A DNA stretch of 64,000 nt from an uncultured Verrucomicrobiales bacterium (GTDB taxonomy: Bacteria; Verrucomicrobiota; Verrucomicrobiia; Verrucomicrobiales; Akkermansiaceae), in contig CALGZA010000046.1 of the NCBI GenBank assembly GCA_937934595.1, forward strand, positions 20,011 to 84,010, in the 5' to 3' direction. Below are positions 33,937 to 42,573 of this stretch, piece by piece. How positions within the stretch are numbered: position 1 is the first letter of the stretch; each line of letters starts with the position of its first letter. Below the pieces are notes generated by a model. It did no database searches, had not been told where the DNA came from, and was given only the letters and a program-made list of their open reading frames with translations. The position numbers were made by a program, and so were the translations under genes.

Positions 33937-34617
33937 TTAGAAATTAATTATTTCTTTGGATCCTAGGTGTTTTGGTTTAGTGCTGAGGATGTTTTCATCG
34001 ACCCACATTCTTATTCTGGCTAGGTATTCTCTTTTTTGTTTTTCTCTTCCAATGACGTCTGGGGCATTGTAGCCGACTGCGTCTATGTTGCGTTTTTTTG
34101 CGATGTATGCGGCTCGTTCGTTATGGAATTTTTGTGAGACGAGAATGATTTTGTGTGCGCCGAATATTTCTTTGGCTCTGACGATTGAGTCTAGAGTTCT
34201 TAGGCCGGCGTAGTCACAGATTATTTTGTCTGCTGGGACTCCTTTGTCTATGAGTGCTTGTTTCATGTCAGCGGGTTCGTTGTAGTCGTCTCTGCTGTTG
34301 TCACCTGATACGATGAATCCTTTGGTGGCGCCTGCTTTCCAGAGGGCGTGAGCTGCTTCGATTCTGTATTTAAAGTAGAGGTTTGTTCTGTTGTTTATGG
34401 TGGCAGCGCATCCAAAAACGAGTGCGATGCGGTCTTGGTTTTTGGTGTGGTGTTTTAGTTCAATTACATCGTTGTATAGTATTTTTTTTCCTGCTGTTTG
34501 AGCTGCGGTGTTAGCCCACCACATGAGGAGGAAGAAGAGGGCTGTGGCGATGCATGCGAGGGTGAAGGAGAGTTTAGTGATGGTTCCGAGGGTGAGTAGT
34601 TTAGTGATGGAGTTCAT
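33937..34617 (-). CDS. SanA/YdcF-type DUF218 membrane protein
   Basis: A 226-residue protein (start ATG at 34617, MNSITKLLTLGTITKLSFTL; an in-frame ATG at 34650 would overlap the next gene by 23 bases). Membrane segment ~12-34, then the DUF218 domain: IALVFGCAATINNRTNLYFK, YRIEAAHALWKAGATKGFIV, SGDNSRDDYNEPADMKQALI, CDYAGLRTLDSIVRAKEIFG and ILVSQKFHNERAAYIAKKR. These match SanA (vancomycin high-temperature exclusion protein), placing it in envelope maintenance. Function of the family is not settled. Confidence 0.88.
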   Translation of the reverse strand: MNSITKLLTLGTITKLSFTLACIATALFFLLMWWANTAAQTAGKKILYNDVIELKHHTKNQDRIALVFGCAATINNRTNLYFKYRIEAAHALWKAGATKGFIVSGDNSRDDYNEPADMKQALIDKGVPADKIICDYAGLRTLDSIVRAKEIFGAHKIILVSQKFHNERAAYIAKKRNIDAVGYNAPDVIGREKQKREYLARIRMWVDENILSTKPKHLGSKEIINF

Positions 34618-34627
34618 GAGATTTACG

Positions 34628-35470
34628 CTATTTACGTTTACTGTAATCATCGCGTATTTTTTTCAGAAATTTCATGTATTTTACTTTGGCTTGGAAGTCT
34701 GGATCTTGTTTACGGTCTTTGAATGGGTTGTTAGTTCCGTAGAGGGTCCAGGGTCCTACTTTTGGTACGTCTTCGAAGTCAACAAATCTCCAGTGGACAA
34801 CTGATCCTGATTTGATTCCCATGTAGTCTCTGACGGCTGGGGAGATGTCTAGCCCTGCATTTTTGTTTTTTTTGTTTTTTGGTTTTTTGTTTTTAAAGAC
34901 GTATTGCCAGTCATCAGTGTGGAATGGGCCGCAGTCTTCCCATTGGGCGTAGCAGACTTTTTTGTTTCTGACTATTTTTACCCAGCGTCCTTTGCAGGTA
35001 GTTTTGCCAGGTTTTGGGTTAACGCGTTTGAACCATGGGATGACTGAGCTGGCTTCTACTTTGTGCATTTTGTGGTTGATGCAGTCATTGTATGGGAGTG
35101 CTATGTAGAATGGGTTTAGTTTAGGGATGAATCCGGAGGGTATGTATCCGGTGCGATAAGCGGGGTCTGGGTTATCATAGCCTCCGTAGTTTTTCTGCCA
35201 GTTTCTATCCCATGAGCTGGCATGGTTGGGTGTGGGGTTTCTGGGGGTGGGTTTTTCTCCGATCCAGAATACTGAGACTGTGATGAATTTATGCCAGGGG
35301 TAGTTTATTTTTTTGTATGGGTTGACTGGTAGTTTGTTGTTGGCTGCTAATCTTCTGTTAGGGGTGTTGTTTTTACCGGTGGGGGTGGTGATGTTTGGGC
35401 CTTGAGCGGATAGTGCGCTTATGGCGGTCAGGATGCAGATTGAGATTAGTATGGGCCTAGATATGGGCAT
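34628..35470 (-). CDS. Secreted protein, possible double-psi barrel
   Basis: A 280-residue protein with a signal peptide (ILISICILTAISALSAQ). The N-terminal third is Pro/Asn-rich; the middle has WDRNWQKNYGGYDNPDPAYR and FYIALPYNDCINHKMHKVEAS; then CKGRWVKIVRNKKVCYAQWEDCGPF and, after a Lys/Asn-rich run, GLDISPAVRDYMGIKSGSVV followed by HWRFVD. The alternation of a Cys-containing YAQWEDCGPF and a GLDISPAVRDYM helix resembles double-psi beta-barrel (RlpA/expansin-like) domains, which bind or cleave glycans. I do not recognise a named family, so this is weak. It is 11 bases upstream of rdgB's 3' end on the same strand. Confidence 0.55.
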   Translation of the reverse strand: MPISRPILISICILTAISALSAQGPNITTPTGKNNTPNRRLAANNKLPVNPYKKINYPWHKFITVSVFWIGEKPTPRNPTPNHASSWDRNWQKNYGGYDNPDPAYRTGYIPSGFIPKLNPFYIALPYNDCINHKMHKVEASSVIPWFKRVNPKPGKTTCKGRWVKIVRNKKVCYAQWEDCGPFHTDDWQYVFKNKKPKNKKNKNAGLDISPAVRDYMGIKSGSVVHWRFVDFEDVPKVGPWTLYGTNNPFKDRKQDPDFQAKVKYMKFLKKIRDDYSKRK

Positions 35471-35481
35471 TGGTCTTTGTG

Positions 35482-36078
35482 TTATTGAGATTCTAGCCAG
35501 CTTATGGCTTTATTGAGTGCTTTGGCTCGGTGGCTGAGTTTGTTTTTGATTTCGTTTCCCAGCTGGGCGAAGGTTTTATCGTATCCGTTTGGGATGAATA
35601 GGGGGTCGTATCCGAAGCCTTTATCTCCTGTGGGGTTGGTGATGATGGATCCTTCCACGGTGGCTTCAAAATGGGCTAGTTTTTTGCCGTTTTTAGCGAT
35701 GACCATGATGCATTTGAATCTGGCTGTTCTTGGTGTGTTTGGGGGTAGTTTGGAGAGTTCGGCGATGAGTTTGTTGTTGTTGGCTTGGTTGTCTCCATCT
35801 TTGCCAGCGTAGCGAGATGAGTAGACTCCTGGTTCTCCGTTAAGTGCGTCTACTTCGAGTCCGGAATCATCTGATAGTATATTGCCCTCTGTGAGCTTGC
35901 TGATTTCGATGGCTTTTAGTGAAGCGTTTTCTAGGAATGTGGTTCCGGTTTCTGCTATTTCTGGGAAATTTCCAGATGAGAGGTCTGTGACGGAGTAGCT
36001 TGAGCCGAGCATGGATCTTATCTCGTCTGTTTTATGGTTGTTTCTGGTGGCTATGAGCAGTGGTTTGACGGATGGCAT
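35482..36078 (-). CDS. rdgB: XTP/dITP pyrophosphatase (RdgB/HAM1)
   Basis: A 198-residue house-cleaning enzyme that hydrolyses deaminated purine nucleotides. The ATG at 36078 is chosen (MPSVKPLLIATRNNHKTDEI), since family proteins start with LLIATRN. Blocks: ETGTTFLENASLKAIEISK, LSDDSGLEVDALNGEPGVYS, SRYAGKDGD and GFGYDPLFIPNGYDKTFAQL, ending NKLSHRAKALNKAISWL. All active-site positions are present. Belongs to a three-gene minus-strand group with the secreted and SanA-like genes. Confidence 0.95.
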   Translation of the reverse strand: MPSVKPLLIATRNNHKTDEIRSMLGSSYSVTDLSSGNFPEIAETGTTFLENASLKAIEISKLTEGNILSDDSGLEVDALNGEPGVYSSRYAGKDGDNQANNNKLIAELSKLPPNTPRTARFKCIMVIAKNGKKLAHFEATVEGSIITNPTGDKGFGYDPLFIPNGYDKTFAQLGNEIKNKLSHRAKALNKAISWLESQ

Positions 36079-36287
36079 GCGTTCTAAATTAGTTAATGTG
36101 GTGTAGTATTTCAAGCTAGTAATGTGGCATTGTGGAGCGATTATTGCTTTTAGATTTTAGCTTCTGGGTAATTACTCTTCGGTGTCTATGTCAGGCATCA
36201 CGATGAGTTTGAGATATGGGAGTCTTCCTCTTGAGATTTTACAAAGTTTTTACACAATTTCTGTGAAATCTGTTTATTGTGCTTTTC

Positions 36288-36821
36288 ATGAAGTATATTA
36301 TACTAATATTAGTCTTATCAATACTACCTTTGTATTCCAAACCTGTTAAAGTTGTTACAAAATTAGTAACATCGGCGAAGAAGATGGATTTACCTGAGGG
36401 TATGCAAGAGCTTGTGGATATTAAAGGTGTCGGAATCATTAGTTTGCCTGGCATTGTTATTGCCGACCCTAAGGTAAGCTCAGTAGATCTCAATGAAGAG
36501 AAAGTTATTCATAAAAACTTCAAAAGTGAGAGAACAGGTGTGACGTATTCGCTTTCATTGACAGATAAAGGGGAGGAGCTTTCCTATGTCATTAAATTAG
36601 TGTTAAACACACAAGTTGATGGTGGGAAGGAGGAGGCTCAGGTGAAAAAGTTTCAAAGTAAGACTTATTACATTTCAGGTGTAGCTAAAAAAGATAAACC
36701 AGTCTGGATACCTTTAGGAGATATTCATTTTGAAACGAATCATAAAGAGCCGTTAGGATCCTATTTATATAAACAAGGCGGAACTAGTAAATTACTCGTT
36801 AGATTTGTTGATTCTAAGTGA
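36288..36821 (+). CDS. Small secreted protein of unknown function
   Basis: A 177-residue protein started at the ATG at 36288: MKYIILILVLSILPLYSKP is a clear signal peptide. The mature part (KVVTKLVTSAKKMDLPEGMQ, DIKGVGIISLPGIVIADPKV, SYVIKLVLNTQVDGGKEEAQ, FETNHKEPLGSYLYKQGGTS) is beta-rich and has no cysteine or motif I recognise. Base composition is lower in G than its neighbours, which may mark acquisition or lower constraint. It stands alone; no function is proposed. Confidence 0.75.
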   Translation: MKYIILILVLSILPLYSKPVKVVTKLVTSAKKMDLPEGMQELVDIKGVGIISLPGIVIADPKVSSVDLNEEKVIHKNFKSERTGVTYSLSLTDKGEELSYVIKLVLNTQVDGGKEEAQVKKFQSKTYYISGVAKKDKPVWIPLGDIHFETNHKEPLGSYLYKQGGTSKLLVRFVDSK

Positions 36822-37176
36822 TTGGCTGTATAACTTTGCTAGTGTTTATAGCTGTAGAGAATAGAAAAAGAGTGTAGGGTAGGTGGCGGTTCTTAACCGT
36901 CACTCCCAAACCATCCTTATTATGGTGGTGGGTGAGGGGTTTGTGTGGTGGTTTTTGATAGCATGGTTGCTTGTGCTGGGTTTTAGATATTGATGAGGGG
37001 TGTGATTTTTTGTGGGATTGAGATGTGTTTGTTTTTTGGTTGGTGATCCAAGAAGTTTGTGTGTATGGGTATATTTGCAGTTTACTTATATTTAAAGTTT
37101 CTGTAGTATATTTCGACTGGGTTTTCTGTTATTGATTTTTAGGTGATGGGGGGCTTTTTGTAGATTATTAATAGAT
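36822..37176. other. Intergenic region before murG, with one hairpin
   Basis: About 355 bases with no supported gene. A nine-base stem (one G-U) with a three-base loop lies at 36883-36903 (GTGGCGGTT/AACCGTCAC), about 60 bases after the upstream stop, with no T run after it. The right part is strongly G/T rich and must contain the promoter of the murG cluster. Whether the hairpin is a small RNA, a leader or chance is open. Confidence 0.4.
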
Positions 37177-38247
37177 ATGAAAATCATAATAGCATGTGGT
37201 GGGACTGGAGGGCATTTATTTCCTGGAGTGGCGGTAGCTCAGGAGCTGAAGAGCCGTGGGCATGAGGTTAAGTTGTTGATTTCTCAGAAGAAGGTGGATG
37301 CAAGGGCTAGTGATAAGTATAAGAATTTGGAATTTGATACGGTTCCTGCAGTTGCGAAGCCGCGGACGTTGTCTTTGAAGATGGTTCCTTTTTTGTGGCG
37401 GATGTTTAAGACGGTGGGTCAGTGTAAGCGGATGCATAGGGAGTTTGGTACTGATGCGGTGATAGGCATGGGTGGTTTTACTTCGTTGGCTCCGGTTCTG
37501 GCTGGTCATAAGATGGGTGCTAGGGCATATGTGCATGATAGTAATGCGCTGCCTGGCAAGGCGAACAGGCTAACTGCGCGGTGGTGCGATAAGGTTTTTA
37601 TAGGTTTTGAGGAGGCTAGGGAGTATTTTTCTGGTCATGAGGTGGAGCTGACTGGGACACCTGTGCGTGAGGAGATACGTGAGCTGCCTACGCGTGAGGA
37701 GGCTGCTGAGAGGTTGGGTCTTGATGCTGGTAGGCAGACGGTTTTGGTTATGGGTGGTAGTCAGGGTGCTATGCGGTTGAATAGTTTGATGGTGGAGGCT
37801 TCTAAGGCGATGCCTGGGGTGCAGTTTTTACAGATTACGGGCAGTGGGGATTTTGAGCGAGTTAAGGGTGAGTTGGGTGATGCTGATGATCATAAGTTGT
37901 TGGCATTTTGTGATGACATGGCAGCTGCGTATGCGGTGAGTGATGTGGCGGTGATGCGATCTGGAGCTTCGAGTTTGACGGAGTTGTCTTATGTGGGGCT
38001 TGCTAGTGTTTTGGTGCCTTATCCAAGTGCTGCTGATGATCATCAGACATTGAATGCGGAGGTGTTTTCTAAGGTTGATGCGGCGTTTTTGCGGAAGGAG
38101 TCTGAGATGGATTCTGGATCTGTGGTGGCTGATTTGACGGCTATTTTGGGTGATGCTGATATGTTAGCTAAGATGGGTAGTGCGGCTGAGGGGCTGGCTG
38201 TGAAGGATGCTGCAGAGAGGATTTGTAGAGCGGTGGAGGGTGCGTGA
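37177..38247 (+). CDS. murG: UDP-N-acetylglucosamine-undecaprenyl-PP-MurNAc-pentapeptide GlcNAc transferase
   Basis: A 356-residue MurG, which makes lipid II at the inner face of the membrane. Donor/acceptor motifs: MKIIIACGGTGGHLFPGVAV (GGTGGH), DAVIGMGGFTSLAPVLAGHK, HDSNALPGKANRLTARWCDK, TVLVMGGSQGAMRLNSLMVE and ASSLTELSYVGLASVLVPYP followed by SAADDHQTLNA. Length and motif order are normal. First gene of the cell-wall/division cluster; murC/B starts 21 bases later. Confidence 0.97.
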   Translation: MKIIIACGGTGGHLFPGVAVAQELKSRGHEVKLLISQKKVDARASDKYKNLEFDTVPAVAKPRTLSLKMVPFLWRMFKTVGQCKRMHREFGTDAVIGMGGFTSLAPVLAGHKMGARAYVHDSNALPGKANRLTARWCDKVFIGFEEAREYFSGHEVELTGTPVREEIRELPTREEAAERLGLDAGRQTVLVMGGSQGAMRLNSLMVEASKAMPGVQFLQITGSGDFERVKGELGDADDHKLLAFCDDMAAAYAVSDVAVMRSGASSLTELSYVGLASVLVPYPSAADDHQTLNAEVFSKVDAAFLRKESEMDSGSVVADLTAILGDADMLAKMGSAAEGLAVKDAAERICRAVEGA

Positions 38248-38268
38248 TTTTTATAGATGGAGTTATTG

Positions 38269-40581
38269 ATGAATATACAGGAGCTAAGCGAGAGACTGAC
38301 GGATAGGGGTGAGCCATTGAGGGTTCATTTGATAGGAGTGGCTGGTTCTGGGATGAGTGGTTTGGCGTTGTTGCTTATGGGGATGGGGCATAGGGTGAGT
38401 GGGTGTGATAGGGTGACGAGTAAGGAGACGGAGCGGATGCAGGGTGAGGGTTTGATTTTTAGTAGTCCGCATAATGAGGAGAGTATAGATGATGCTGATG
38501 TGGTTGTTTATAGTTCTGCGATTAGGGAGACGAATGTGGCTTTGGCGGGAGCTAGGGTGCGTGGTATTCCTTGTATTTTGAGGGCGGAGTGTTTGGCTGC
38601 TATTTTGGGGACGAAGCGTGGGGTTATAATAAGTGGGACTCATGGGAAGACGACGACGTCTGCGATGAGTGCTCATTTATTACGAAGGGGTGCTGTGAAT
38701 CCGAGTCATTATGTGGGAGCTGAGATTCCTGTTTTGGGTGCGAATGCTCATTGGGAGGAAGAGGGTGATGTGATGGTGGCTGAGGGTGATGAGAGTGATG
38801 GGACGCTGGCATTGTATAGGCCTGAGCATACTGTGGTGCTGAATATGGAGGAGGAGCATTTGGATTTTTATAGTGGGCTGGATCACATTAAGAGTGTGTT
38901 TAATCAGTTACTGGATCAGACTGCAGGGAAGGTGATTTATTGTAGGGAGTGTGCGAATGCTAGGGCTGTTTGTGGTGAGCGTGAGGGGGGTATTTCTTAT
39001 GGTTGGGGAGATGCTGATTTTACGGCGACGGATGTACATGAGACGGGTGGGACTGTGGCTTTTGATGTGAGTTATCAGGGTGATTTGTTAGGGCGTGTGG
39101 AGCTGGGTATACCTGGTTTGCATAATGCTTTGAATGCTTTGGCTGCTTTGGCTGTGGCGTATGTGTCTGGGGTGGGGTTTAATGATTGTGCGCGGGCGCT
39201 TTCTACGTTTGCTGGTGCTAAGCGGCGTTTTGAGACGAAGTATTTTTCTGAGCGGTTACGAGTAGTTGATGATTATGGTCATCATCCAACTGAGGTTGCG
39301 GCGACGTTACAGACAGCGAGGTCATTGAGTGCGAAGCGTGTGGTTGTGGTTTTTCAGCCGCATCGTTTTAGTAGGACTGAGAAGTTGGCGGGTGATTTTG
39401 GCGAGGTTTTGCAGGCTGCGGATAGGGTTTTTGTGACTGATATTTATCCTGCTGGTGAGGTTGCTATTGATGGTGTGTCTGGGCAGACTATTGTGGATGC
39501 GATGAGGGGGTGTGGGAAGACGAAGGCTGAGGTTGTGGGTGGTGTGGATGTAGCGCATCATGTGGTGGGGAATGCTTTGCGTGATGGAGATTTGTTGATT
39601 ACTTTAGGTGCTGGTGATGTGCATGAGATAGGATCTAGGATAGCGAAGGATGTGCAGGTGCTGGAGGATATATTGGGTGTGGCGCGAGGTGCTGGTGATG
39701 AGGCTGCGGCAGGTGATTTGTATGAGCCGATGCGTAAGCATTCGACGATGTTGGTGGGAGGGCCTGCACAGTATTGGTTAGAGCCTAGTACTTATGGAGG
39801 TTTTGCACAGATGGTGAAGTATTGTAGGGATAGGGGAATACCAGTGAGGGTGGTGGGACGAGGTTCTAATTTGTTAGTCCGGCAGGGTGGTGTGCCTGGT
39901 GTAGTCATTCATCCTAGTAGGGGTGTTTTTGGGGAGGTTTCTGCTGATGGTGATGTGTTGAGTGCTGGTTCTGGTGTGAGGTTTAAGAAGTTAGCTAGTG
40001 TGGCACAGGCTCATGGATTGACTGGTTTTGAGTGGATGGAGGGTATACCTGGAAATGTGGGTGGTGGCTTACGGATGAATGCTGGAGCGATGGGTGTGGA
40101 GAGTTTTGATCAGGTTGTGGATGTGACGTTTTTAGATGAGGATGGTGAGGTGCGGACGCGTGGAAGGGATGAGATAGAGTATGCGTATAGGAATGTTCCT
40201 TCTTTGAGGCGTAACTTTGCGCTGAGTGCTAGGTTTAGGGGTGAGTTTGGGACGGCTGATGAGATACAGGCGAAGATGGATGAGTCTAGTGGTAAGCGTA
40301 AGTCATCTCAGCCAAGGGCTGCGAGTGCGGGTTGTATTTTTAAGAATCCTGAGGCGATGCCAGCTGGTATGTTGGTTGATGTGTTAGGTTTTAAGGATAC
40401 GAGTGTTGGTAAGGCTAGGGTTTCTTTGGAGCATGGTAATTTTATAGTGAATGACGGGAGGGCTACTGCTGATGAGGTTTTAGAGCTGATAGCTAGGATC
40501 CGTAAGGAGGCGATGGAGGAGAAGGGGATAGAGCTTGATACTGAGGTTCAGATTATAGGTGAAGACGAGTTATTATTTTAA
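38269..40581 (+). CDS. murC: Bifunctional MurC-MurB: UDP-MurNAc-L-alanine ligase fused to UDP-enolpyruvoyl-GlcNAc reductase
   Basis: A 770-residue fusion joining two consecutive wall steps. Start at the ATG at 38269, with GGAG six bases before; an ATG 12 bases upstream is also in frame. MurC part to ~residue 475 (numbered from the longer start): VHLIGVAGSGMSGLALLL, the ATP loop IISGTHGKTTTSAMSAHLL, EEEHLDFYSGLDHI, VVDDYGHHPTEVAATL and HRFSRTEKL. A short Ala/Gly/Asp linker follows. MurB part from ~488: GRGSNLLVR, WMEGIPGNVGGGLRMNAGAM, and SAGCIFKNPEAMPAGMLVDV; the active-site residue after SAG is Cys, where many MurB have Ser. Both parts look complete. Also counts as murB. Confidence 0.95.
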   Translation: MNIQELSERLTDRGEPLRVHLIGVAGSGMSGLALLLMGMGHRVSGCDRVTSKETERMQGEGLIFSSPHNEESIDDADVVVYSSAIRETNVALAGARVRGIPCILRAECLAAILGTKRGVIISGTHGKTTTSAMSAHLLRRGAVNPSHYVGAEIPVLGANAHWEEEGDVMVAEGDESDGTLALYRPEHTVVLNMEEEHLDFYSGLDHIKSVFNQLLDQTAGKVIYCRECANARAVCGEREGGISYGWGDADFTATDVHETGGTVAFDVSYQGDLLGRVELGIPGLHNALNALAALAVAYVSGVGFNDCARALSTFAGAKRRFETKYFSERLRVVDDYGHHPTEVAATLQTARSLSAKRVVVVFQPHRFSRTEKLAGDFGEVLQAADRVFVTDIYPAGEVAIDGVSGQTIVDAMRGCGKTKAEVVGGVDVAHHVVGNALRDGDLLITLGAGDVHEIGSRIAKDVQVLEDILGVARGAGDEAAAGDLYEPMRKHSTMLVGGPAQYWLEPSTYGGFAQMVKYCRDRGIPVRVVGRGSNLLVRQGGVPGVVIHPSRGVFGEVSADGDVLSAGSGVRFKKLASVAQAHGLTGFEWMEGIPGNVGGGLRMNAGAMGVESFDQVVDVTFLDEDGEVRTRGRDEIEYAYRNVPSLRRNFALSARFRGEFGTADEIQAKMDESSGKRKSSQPRAASAGCIFKNPEAMPAGMLVDVLGFKDTSVGKARVSLEHGNFIVNDGRATADEVLELIARIRKEAMEEKGIELDTEVQIIGEDELLF

Positions 40582-40603
40582 TATACAGAGATAGAATAAA
40601 GGA

Positions 40604-41524
40604 ATGGATAAGAATTTAAAGATAGCGGTGGCAATGGGTGGTCCTGGTTCTGAGCATGAGGTTTCTATGGCTTCTGGTAGGGCAGTGCTTGGTGCGTTAC
40701 TTGAAGCGGGTTGTAATGCGGAGGAGCTGGTTGTGAGTGAGCATGCTATATGTCCGGGTGATGATGTTGATGTGGTATTTAATACGATTCATGGGACGTT
40801 TGGTGAGGATGGTGGTTTGCAGAGGTTGTTAGATGAGCGGGGTGTGAGTTATACGGGTGCTGGTGCTGTGAGTAGTGAGTTGGCATTTGATAAGATTTTG
40901 AGCAAGCAGAGGTTTCTTGAGGCTGGGGTTCCGACGCCGATGAGTGAGATGGTAGATTGTAGTGATGGGTTTAAGATGCCTAGCATGGCGTTACCTTATG
41001 TGGTGAAGCCACCGCGTGAGGGTTCTAGTGTGGGGGTGCATATTTGTAAGACTGCTGATGAGGCGAGGTTGGCTATGGAGGATGCGGTTAAGTTTAGTGA
41101 TGATGTTTTAATAGAGGAGTATGTGGAGGGTAAGGAGCTTACTGTGGGGGTTCTTGATGGTGAGGTGTTGCCGGTGGTTCATATAGCGCCGCGGAGTGGA
41201 TTTTATGATATGAGTAATAAGTATCCATGGATGACTGGTGATGGTGGGACGGATTATTATTGTCCTGCGGATCTGAGTGCTGAGGTGACTGAGGCGGTTC
41301 AGGCTGCTGCGCTGGCTGCTCATAGGTCTTTGGGGATAGAGGTGTATTCACGAGTGGATGTATTGTTAGATGGAGAGGATAGGCCTTATGTGTTAGAGGC
41401 GAATACGATCCCTGGTATGACTGCGAGTAGTTTGCTGCCTAAGTCTGCTGAGCAGGCTGGGTATGGATTTGCTGATTTATGTATGAAGATAGTGGATCTT
41501 TCGATGCGTGCTGAGAGGGGATAG
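40604..41524 (+). CDS. ddl: D-alanine-D-alanine ligase
   Basis: A 306-residue ATP-grasp ligase making the D-Ala-D-Ala dipeptide. Blocks: KIAVAMGGPGSEHEVSMASG, VVFNTIHGTFGEDGGLQRLL (HGxxGEDG), GAVSSELAFDKILSKQRFLE, VVKPPREGSSVGVHICKTAD, IEEYVEGKELTVGVLDGEVL and VLEANTIPGMTASSLLPKSA with the metal-binding N-T-x-P. The residues following GAVSS are compatible with a D-Ala-D-Ala rather than D-Lac ligase, but that is not decided here. Between murC/B and ftsQ. Confidence 0.96.
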   Translation: MDKNLKIAVAMGGPGSEHEVSMASGRAVLGALLEAGCNAEELVVSEHAICPGDDVDVVFNTIHGTFGEDGGLQRLLDERGVSYTGAGAVSSELAFDKILSKQRFLEAGVPTPMSEMVDCSDGFKMPSMALPYVVKPPREGSSVGVHICKTADEARLAMEDAVKFSDDVLIEEYVEGKELTVGVLDGEVLPVVHIAPRSGFYDMSNKYPWMTGDGGTDYYCPADLSAEVTEAVQAAALAAHRSLGIEVYSRVDVLLDGEDRPYVLEANTIPGMTASSLLPKSAEQAGYGFADLCMKIVDLSMRAERG

Positions 41525-41568
41525 TTAGAGTGGGCAGATGAGCCTTGCTGGATGCGATAGAGAAAAAT

Positions 41569-42561
41569 ATGTTTAATAGGAGAAAGAGTCAGTGGAGAAA
41601 GCGGAGGCGTGCGCGACGTGAGCGTGAGCTTGTGCTGAATGTGACGTCTCCGCGGATAGTATTTTTCCGTTGTTTGAAGTGGTTCCGTGGAGTGTCGCGG
41701 AAGGCTTTGATTGTTTTGGTTTTGGTGTTTGCTGTTTGGTTTGGCTATGAGCAGGTGAACCGTCATTTTAATAATAGTGATGAGTTTGGTATCAAGTATT
41801 CTTCGGTGACGAATTATGAGGGTGAGCCAACGGTTATTTTATCGAGGTCGAGGGTTTTTGAGATAGCTGGGATAGATCCAACTGGGACTATTTTTAGTGT
41901 GGATATAGATGAGGCAAGGGCACGGTTGATGGCGAGGCCTGAGGTTATGGCTGCTAAGTTAAAGAGGATCTTGCCTAATACGATAGACATTCAGTTAGAT
42001 GAGAGGGTGCCTGTGGCGTGGTTGTCTTGTTTGGAGTTGGGTTTGGCTGGACGTAGTCCGCATAAGGGGATTCTTTTGGATTCTGATGGGGTTAGTTTTG
42101 CTTGTGAGAGGGGATTTTGGAATGCGGCTAAGGATTTGCCAGTGATAGAGATATCTGCGAGTTCGTTTAATGAATTTCCTGTTGGTAAGAAGATGCGAAA
42201 TGCTGATGCTGAGCGTGCTTTAAGCTTGGTGATGAAGTTACGGGAGCAGGGTGATAAGTTGTGGGATATTGATAGGGTGAAGGTGGAGAATTTTTATACG
42301 TTGCATGTGATAAGCAAGGATGGGGTGATAGCGGTATGTGGTATGCATGATCATGATAGGCAGTTGCATCAATTGCATTTGGCACGAGAGCATGCGACTA
42401 GGCATGAGAAGGAGTTGGCTTGGATAGATCTGAGGCCGAAGATGAATGTGCCTGTTCATTATAGGGGAGGAGGTGCTATCATGCCTGATAGTTATACGCC
42501 TAAGGGCGTGGCGGATGATGGGTTAGATCCTGCGACGCGGAGTATTTTAAATCAGAACTAG
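41569..42561 (+). CDS. ftsQ: Cell division protein FtsQ (POTRA domain)
   Basis: A 330-residue bitopic division protein; ATG at 41569 (MFNRRKSQWRKRRRARRERE) is chosen over a TTG 24 bases upstream. A strongly basic cytoplasmic part is followed by a membrane segment at about 45-65 (ALIVLVLVFAVWFGYEQV) and a POTRA region: GEPTVILSRSRVFEIAGIDP, TGTIFSVDIDEARARLMARP, VMAAKLKRILPNTIDIQLDE-RVPVAWL, the FtsQ signature. The C-terminal beta domain follows (VKVENFYTLHVISKDGVIAV). FtsQ recruits FtsL/B at the septum. Assignment rests on POTRA plus position between ddl and ftsA. Confidence 0.9.
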   Translation: MFNRRKSQWRKRRRARRERELVLNVTSPRIVFFRCLKWFRGVSRKALIVLVLVFAVWFGYEQVNRHFNNSDEFGIKYSSVTNYEGEPTVILSRSRVFEIAGIDPTGTIFSVDIDEARARLMARPEVMAAKLKRILPNTIDIQLDERVPVAWLSCLELGLAGRSPHKGILLDSDGVSFACERGFWNAAKDLPVIEISASSFNEFPVGKKMRNADAERALSLVMKLREQGDKLWDIDRVKVENFYTLHVISKDGVIAVCGMHDHDRQLHQLHLAREHATRHEKELAWIDLRPKMNVPVHYRGGGAIMPDSYTPKGVADDGLDPATRSILNQN

Positions 42562-42573
42562 AGGATAAAAAGG

